The translations under genes were made by a program, and so were the position numbers. Source: Merluccius polli (Eukaryota; Chordata; Actinopteri; Gadiformes; Merlucciidae). From it: a stretch of DNA of 64,000 nucleotides. Location: contig JAOPHQ010001148.1 of NCBI GenBank assembly GCA_030340625.1, forward strand, positions 191,001 through 255,000, given 5' to 3'. Shown here piece after piece: positions 57,986-64,000 of the stretch (within the stretch, counting starts at the first letter, position 1; the number at the start of each line of letters is the position of its first letter). Under the pieces are notes generated by a model, which did no database searches, was not told the DNA's origin, and worked only from the letters and a program-made list of their open reading frames with translations.

Positions 57986-58375
57986 ATCATAATAGCAATC
58001 CGCCATGGAACAAGCGCGTCTGCTTTTAAAGGGAATGTGAGACGACGCTCTGATTGGTTTATTGCATGTTACTCCCAAACCACACCTATGACTAATGTAG
58101 CTACTTCAGACCAACCCATTTTAGATTTGCGCTGGGCGCAAGAGTCATTTATCCCGCCGGCATAATAGCAACAGCGCCCAAGATCCGCCCACAAAGCCAC
58201 TTGCGCTTTCAGACCGGCAAGATAGGGCCCTATGTCTCTCGGCTGGCCTGGGAACGCCTCGGGATCCCCCAGGAAGAGCTGGACGAAGTGGCTGGGGAAA
58301 GGGAAGTCTGGGCTTCCCTGCTTAGGCTGCTGACCCCGGATAAGCGGCAGAAGATGGATGGATGGATGCATAGAA

Positions 58376-59322
58376 TTCCATTGCCAGCTTCTTTATCTCT
58401 GATGGATCTGATGTTAAGACTCCATTGGGACACTTAAGGTGCATCATGAGGTTGTTCCCTTGTCTTGCATTCCAAAAAAAAAAGGAAATTGGAAAAAATG
58501 ACGTTATTTCCATTACCATTCATCATCTAGTTTATCTATTAATCAATTAGCTTTTTCAATGAGTCAATTGTGCTTTTTTACTATGGCCAATTGATGTGTT
58601 GTGTATTGTTGACAAAACATTCTGATTTGTGTTTTCCCGATTTTCCACCATATGGCTAGGCTTTCTAAGTCTAGTCCAGAAACCACAAGATATTGCCAGA
58701 AAGCCTGATCATGTGTTCATTTTGCATTAAAATATCAATATGGACTGCTGACTGCTGCTTTCACTATAGCTTAAAGACATGCAGTTGTGATTTTCCAGCA
58801 AGTATTATTTGGGCCATGTGGGCTTGGGAGATGTGCCTGAACTTGTCAGTGAGATCAGCAGTTATTTGCGCGCATACGCAACATGCTAAAAAGTACACAA
58901 ATCTGTAAGTATAATCCATTAGCATGATGAGACAATTATTTTCAGAATTTGTTCTATTACAGTGAGTAACGAAGAGTCCAGTGCAAATGTATTGGAGTAA
59001 AAGTACCTTTTTTTATGTAGTAAAGTAAAAGTCAACAGAAATATAAAAAGTCAAGTAAAGTACAGATACTAAAAAATGACAAGTGTAGCACTTACCTCGA
59101 GGTTGTAGATAAGTAATGCTATAAGGTAAACAGTGTAAAGACTAGAAAGGGAAATTGTTCTTCATAGAGGTAGAAGTTGTAGCAGATATGTAAGGCATAT
59201 AAAAGGGAACATATGTCAGTACAAGACATAGCTAAACTACATAAACAAAACAAGATAGTAGGAATTGTCAGTGCAGAGAATATCAAGAGGTAGAATGTTG
59301 AATTTTTGGGAAAACAGCATAT
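58376..59322. other. No gene; SINE/MITE-like AGTAAAGTAC repeat at 58968-59090
   Basis: AGTGAGTAACGAAGAGTCCA, AAAGTACCTTTTTTTATGTA and AAGTCAAGTAAAGTACAGAT resemble a frequent short fish repeat. The rest holds nothing recognisable. Confidence 0.45.
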
Positions 59323-60701
59323 TTAAGGATGGGCATGGCCGTCCATGTTAGCCAAGGTGACAAGGTTGCCTGCATACTCATTAGCAACCGCTAACATAGC
59401 ATTGTGTTGCTCGAGCTCCTCATCAGTCATCTCATCACCAAGGTTTGGACCGGCGTGGGTTCGGACGAATGCTTCAATCATCCTGGTGATGGACTCCTTG
59501 TTGTGAGCATCCTCTACGAACCCTCTGTAATTTGCCAGAGTTTGGTCGCCCATCGCGATCTGGAGTTGGATGCCAGCTGCTTGAACAGTGTAGACCGCAC
59601 ATTGGTCAGGTCTCGGCGATACCCATAGTAGGGGTTATTCATCGCTCTGCCAGCAGCCACCCATTCTGTAGGATACATTCTCCGAATTAGAGCCCATGGA
59701 AACTCAGGATGCTCATGCAGTACTCTGGCAATCACATCCAAGGAGGTGAGGCCCGATCCTGCTGCCTGAGCCAGGAGGACACGCAGTCTGATGGCAGCTA
59801 CTGGTACCTGCCCCAACCATCTGCGCATGATTCCTGGCATTGTGGAATCATCCACGAAGGTGCCAAAGTTGGACCAGGTCAGAGCAATGTCTGTCATTGA
59901 GATGGCATCGTTGACATTTGGCATCACTGTATGGAGATCAGCTGAGATCCGGTTGAGCTTCGCCAGAGACACATTTCCTCGCAGAGAGAAGGAAATGATC
60001 ATCAGCAGGATGATGGATGTCGGTCTGTTCCGGTTGCGCTCATTAGTGACCCCAACAATGCGAGCCAGGAATGCCAGACGTTGCTCCAACGTAGCACCTG
60101 CAGTCCATGTCCGAGCGACGCGATCCCACACATACCAAGGAGGTGGTTGTCGATGTTCTCCAAGGCTGACGATTCCATCAGTGAACCATCTGCGGTCCCT
60201 CAGTGCCTGAACATCATCCAAGAGTCGGATCAGTTCTGCCCTAGACTCAGCCTCTGACATGATCATGTCATTAGGGAGCATAGGAGTAAAGACCTCTAGG
60301 ATCAACTGCTGCCTGCGGATGGTAGTCTGAGTCACTCGGAGATCACAGATGAAACTGGCCAGGATCAGCCCGTTCACATCCAGGTTATGCTCATGCATGA
60401 CCTGATTGGTGAAAGGAGCCACGTTCAGGTTACGCAGTATGGAGCGGCAAATTCCTGACCTGGCTGCACCCAGTTGATCAAAGATGATAGGTTTTTCTCT
60501 GGGGGCTATCTCCATCACTCCTGCAGGTGGGTCAGGAACTGGGGCTCTCACAGAATCCTCCCAGCCGGGGTTCTCGGCTGCATTTGTTCCTCGACCGGCC
60601 ACCCGAAGGGCATTCATCTTACCAGTCATTGTCTCCTCTCCTGCACCGAAATTAGCAGCAGGTGCTGCAGCTGGAGCAGCGGTTCCTCTAAACCAATCCA
60701 T
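59323..60701 (-). pseudogene. Endogenous viral element: negative-strand RNA virus nucleoprotein-like gene
   Basis: One open frame of 395 codons runs from ATG at 60701 to 59514. A second frame (59553-59323) carries what looks like the rest of the C terminus, so the frame changes at about 59570-59590. The N terminus is Ala/Pro-rich and probably disordered (residues 1-60). Residues about 65-350 are helical with blocks such as SILRNLNVAPFT, LILASFICDLRVTQTT, RLAFLARIVGV and NNPYYGYRRDLTNV. Length, layout and the late Y-Y-G-Y-R motif recall nucleoproteins of Mononegavirales/Jingchuvirales (chuvirus- or nyavirus-like N, both with reported fish genome relatives). This is from overall pattern, not a search. 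N coats the viral RNA. No L or G gene lies nearby. Confidence 0.5.
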
Positions 60702-60704
60702 AAT

Positions 60705-61640
60705 GCTGAGGTGTTAAACAAAGTAAGCTTTGAAAACAATTGATGGATGTTCTCATTTAAAGTTGCTTTTAAAGTTTTATTTGGTTTCTAATTTCAATAG
60801 TTAACTATTTTAATACTAGTAGTATAATAATACTAGTTTAATACTATTTAAATCTTAATTAAATCTAATTTGCATTAAATCTCAATAATTTCAATAGGCC
60901 TATGTAGAATCAGGTATTAATCTCCTATTTTAGCAATCTAAACCAGTGAGCTACTAGGTTTAGCGAGTTCAGAACAAAATCAAAATCAGTTTTGCATTAA
61001 CATGAAAACAGTAGGCTAACAATAATACCATCAAATATCAAGCAACATTTACCATTCAACATAAACATCAAAGCTATGGATGTATAGTGAATAAGTATCA
61101 AGTATCTAATTAAATCAGTCCAGCGAAATCCACGTGTGAACTTGGCAGGAGATGAGGTTCAGTTACGTTTTTAATGAGTCCACGCTTACCGCAAATCAAA
61201 GTCCAAACGAATCCTCTTGCAACGAAAATAACAATGGCTTTACACAGTCCTACTGCTAATCCGATGAAAGAGTCCTTGTTCTTCTCCAGAATGTAGATGA
61301 ATCTTGTGGATGCAATGTGATTATGATCCGATGGTTCTTCTCAATGTGGGAGGCTCGCCAGCGGTAACGTGGCTCCAAACGATCCGGATAATACACGGTT
61401 TTACTCTCCTATAAAATGTCTAAATAAACCACAGTCTACACTTGCAGACAGAATATAACACAAAACACTTATACATTAAAGAAAATAAAACTTTTCACGC
61501 GTCTTGCTGTTACTTTGCATCACTGGTTCATTTTTCTAGCTTTTTGTTCAGCTTGCATTCTTCTCTCCGACTAGCGATCTCTCAAACAGGAAGTTGCAAC
61601 CAACCATTCTGATTGGCTGACTAGTTTAAGTGACAAAACT
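60705..61640 (-). promoter_or_regulatory. Putative promoter, 5' leader exon and intron of the nucleoprotein-like gene
   Basis: On minus, a CCAATC box (about 61615) lies upstream of a possible leader exon ending CTTTGATTTGCG at 61190 with donor GTAAGC. A polypyrimidine-like tract and acceptor CACCTCAG lie at 60706, four bases before the ATG. Viral genomic RNA would not supply such signals, so they would be host-derived. All of this is inferred from sequence. Confidence 0.35.
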
Positions 61641-62201
61641 TCCTGTAAGAATCAATATTGAAACAAATTATTTTTAATCCTATTTATTAGACTAAATCGT
61701 GGACTTTTATTTCTAATGTCAGAATATTTATTCAGAAATATTTTTACTATTATTTATTCAAGTATCTGTTTATGACTATTTTAACCTAGGTTACAAGCAC
61801 CATAAAAAATGTTGTTACTTTTACTTTACACCATTGTGGATAGTTAAATATCAATGTCATTAAATCTGGTCAGTAGAACCACTGGTGATATCAGGACTTT
61901 GTAACTCTGTTACAGGGGGTCACCTTCAGCCCTATGTTCCCTCAAAAGACTGTTTTCAAATGTTGGGTCCTCTGTGTTTTAAGCTGCTCATACATTCATC
62001 CACCAGTGGTTGGTACTTTGAGGGAACAGTCAAGCTCAAGCATGATGTTCCTTCTGGACCTATTGCATCCTATGACACCTCACAAGGCTCTCTTTGGCAT
62101 AAGTTTTAAACAAGAAGTGGGTGCGATCTGGAGATGTCAACCCGGCAAGTCGCTGTTTCTGTGCCAAGTCCCACAACAGACCAAACACTATAATGATCAT
62201 T

Positions 62202-63356
62202 TCAGGGAGAGCTATTGCTGCTCATCCTTTTTAGCAGATTGGGCTCATGGGTTTCAAGTCCATCATAGAAAGCTGCTTTAACATTAACCCCTCCTGAGTG
62301 AAGAATTGTTGAATATAGCACTCTGATTTTATCATGGTTTGTGGCCTTGGCTTGAATTTGGGAGTACGTCTCAGGGTGAACCATGTTCCCAAGCTCCTCT
62401 GTTATGGCCATCGCCATAGATACTTTTTGAATGATGTATGCTCTGTGATTATCCACAAAGTTTGCTGTTAGCGGATGAAAAAAGAGAGGTTGAGGAAAAT
62501 ACATTTAATTATGTAAATATTTATAAATATAATTTTTCCATGTTTGGCCTTTGACGCTTGTTTTTTGATATCATAATAAACATGATGAAAATATAAAACA
62601 CTGACCTTTCTCTTCATTACTTAATGGTGTTAAGTTGAATCCATTAACAGGATCCTGTTGTTAAGAAGATAAATAGTTTCATATAGCTTCAGTACCCTCA
62701 GTACTGCTCTGATCTGATGGTCTGATCTGAACAATAATGTTGAGACAAAAGTCAACATATTTTACCTTTTTGTGTAAATCTTCTTCCTTAGTTGAATGGC
62801 AGTGAGTTATATCTTGAATGGGCACTGTTAAAATAGGTGTTTTTTGTTATTTTCGTTGTATATATTTGTTTATATACAGTAGCTTGCTTCCACTCTAAAG
62901 ACCAACCTTGTGACACTGCACTGTATCTTGGGGGCATGCATGCGCTCTGTGGGTTTTGTTGGGTTTGGCTTTCTGAGTCCTTGCACACAAGCTTTGACAA
63001 AACCTGATGGACAGCATTGTGAATCACCAACTCATGCCTCGAAAAGACACCATTGGTCACTTTAAGGCAATCTGAAACATGAGCAAATACAACTTGATGA
63101 CTGGAAACTGATTAACAAAAATAACAAATACAAATGTTAATAATGGCTGCAGTTTCACAATCAACGACCTTGACACTTTTGTGATACAAATGCTACCAGC
63201 AGTGGTCACCTCTGAAGGAAGGTCTTTTATCTGGATCTCCATCCCAACATCGCTCCATGAGCTTAACAAGATCACTCACCCCAGAACAATCCACTTCATG
63301 GGACGGAGGTCTATCCCCGAGAGGAACTCGCAGGACCACCAGACTGGACAAAGCAC
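62202..63356 (-). CDS. RIP-kinase-like protein, 3' half: kinase C-lobe plus C-terminal CARD
   Basis: Five exons on minus, 63356-63210, 63071-62907, 62824-62766, 62654-62606 and 62464-62202, have GT/AG borders and agreeing phases. Exon 1 ends the kinase domain: VSDLVKLMERCWDGDPDKRP then SF, the RCW...D-x-x-RPSF signature of RIP kinases. Exon 2 continues DCLKVTNGVFSRHELVIHNA, as in RIPK2/RIPK3-type proteins. Two small exons form a linker. The last exon is a CARD (FVDNHRAYIIQKVSMAM, THDKIRVLYSTIL-like helix, FYDGLETHEPNLLKRM). Kinase plus C-terminal CARD is the RIPK2 architecture, but the linker is shorter than in mammalian RIPK2. The N-lobe and active site would lie beyond the window end. Likely NOD-type or inflammasome-like signalling. 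Confidence 0.75.
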
Positions 63357-64000
63357 CTATATGAAGACAGTGTTTGTGTAAAGGGTTGGAAAATTGACTT
63401 AATTGTAGTTTTATGAAAAACAGACACCCCCTATATTTTTTTGAGTATGCTGTGTCAAAGTAACCAGAGTAAAGTCTTTTTATACTGTTTCCTTCATTTT
63501 TATCTAAAACATGTTACCCCATCTGAACAGCAGGTGGCACTATTAGTATGAGCAATGAGGGAGATGTTAAGCTCGAGCGCGGGGCACGCGCACGGCAGAA
63601 TAAACCTGCGTACAAGCTGACAAGTGTTTTCCTGTGTCTCTCCTTTCAAATTGCTCAACAGGTACGTGAATATGTTTAAAAAACATATTTAGTTATCATT
63701 TAGAGTCCGGTGAAATGACAGAGAGATTTGTGTGAAAGCTGTATAGAGAAAGTGTTGTTGTTAAGAAAAGAGATGTTTTGTCGAGTGAAGTCTGTTAGCT
63801 AACGGTAGCATTTCAAGCTAATGTTAACGGCCACGGAGTTATCCTCCACCTCGTTAAGGGTAATATGGATGTACAGCTTCAAAATACAGTTTCGGTAAAG
63901 CAGTAAAACGCTGAATTAAGATGTATATTTTGCTATGTTTATGTAATGACGGCGTCTGTTGACGGCCCGCCCGTGTGTAAAATGTATATTTTATGGTGTC
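63357..64000. other. No further exon recognised
   Basis: Presumably a large intron or upstream region of the RIP-kinase-like gene. GAATAAACCTGCG followed by CAACAGGTACGTG at 63600-63670 could be an LTR 3' part or an unrelated plus-strand leader. A CAGCAGGTGGCAC motif resembling a CTCF-like core is at 63529. Confidence 0.35.

Larger units (their letters stand above)
49420..58230. mobile_element. Harbinger DNA transposon C, 8.8 kb including three nested elements
   Basis: TIRs GGGCCCTATCTTGC and GCAAGATAGGGCCC, with TSD TAT (49417-49419, 58231-58233), interrupting the LINE open frame. Without its three nested insertions it would be about 3.15 kb. It carries a transposase (plus) and a Myb-like gene (minus), convergent as in A. 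Confidence 0.92.
47250..58375 (+). pseudogene. APE-type LINE (endonuclease-RT), dead, interrupted by Harbinger C
   Basis: The endonuclease part (47280-47900) has VRGRAGVAILIAPRLGA, TVVCAYGPNSS, EDFNAHVGSD and STDHHLMVSW. The RT part (48390-48990) has GRAPGVDEVRPEFLKAL, VPLFKKGDRRVCSNYRG, QCGFRPGRGT and CFVDLEKAFDR. A deletion then removes the YADD region and joins EIDRRIGAAP. The C-terminal RRVAGLSLRDRVRSS... and MPPGRLPGEVFRA, GRRPRGRPRTRW follow. Homology stops at 49419 and resumes at 58231 (RLAWERLGIPQEELDEVAG), ending in the 3' GATGGATGGATG repeat. Frame breaks lie near 47650 and 48350 and a stop at 48130. It is a very abundant fish LINE type. I do not assign the clade. Confidence 0.85.

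Noticed and set aside
61885..62281. Plus-strand open frames of 74 and 115 codons
   Set aside because: No domain is recognisable, and they overlap the 3' end and CARD exon of the minus-strand RIP-kinase-like gene.
63600..63680. AATAAA plus CAACAGGTACGTG as a new gene start
   Set aside because: There is no open frame or core promoter to support it. Left as an unresolved possible LTR end.

Overview
This window looks like repeat-dense teleost fish DNA. The grounds are introns with GT/AG boundaries, vertebrate innate-immune exons (a RIP-type kinase C-lobe joined to a CARD), fish-type L1 and other LINE remnants, and many cut-and-paste transposons (Harbinger, hAT, ISL2EU-like). No prokaryotic operon, rRNA, tRNA or CRISPR array was seen. 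Species cannot be named from the sequence. Almost all coding capacity belongs to mobile elements. Many can be delimited to the base by terminal inverted repeats (TIRs) and target-site duplications (TSDs), so the insertion order can be read.

Layout. 0.2-4.1 kb: Harbinger element A, with an intact four-exon Myb-like gene and a transposase carrying one homopolymer frameshift. 4.1-8.6 kb: LTR remnant, foldback hairpins and tandem repeats. 8.7-12.6 kb: a multi-exon DUF6729-like, transposase-like gene with at least two frameshifts. 13.5-17.1 kb: L1 ORF2 split by about 1.4 kb of other repeats. 17-20.8 kb: poly-G-bearing GC-rich minisatellite, an 83-bp satellite and hAT-type nonautonomous elements. 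21.1-28.2 kb: a decayed 7-kb element with about 30-bp TIRs, encoding a DUF7869-like protein and riddled with nested insertions. 28.8-37.8 kb: an ISL2EU-like element (THAP/DDE transposase on plus, SWIM/YqaJ nuclease on minus, exons interleaved). An apparently intact Harbinger element (B) sits inside one of its exons, and a hAT MITE sits inside that.

39.0-46.4 kb: Gypsy 3' end whose LTR is split by a 4.5-kb hAT transposon (itself disrupted in its transposase by a MITE) and by a second hAT MITE. 47.2-58.4 kb: dead LINE interrupted by 8.8-kb Harbinger element C. Element C in turn has inverted copies of another Harbinger-type element in both of its genes and a MITE at the Myb start codon. 59.3-61.6 kb: an endogenous RNA-virus nucleoprotein-like gene with a long open frame and a plausible spliced 5' leader. 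62.2-63.4 kb: five phase-compatible exons giving the 3' half of a RIP kinase with a C-terminal CARD, the clearest host gene here.

The most interesting points are the viral nucleoprotein-like gene that may have been adopted by the host, the RIPK-CARD gene beside it, the interleaved sense/antisense genes of the ISL2EU element, the intact Harbinger B with an inverted transposase fragment that could form a hairpin RNA, and the poorly assigned DUF7869 and DUF6729 families.
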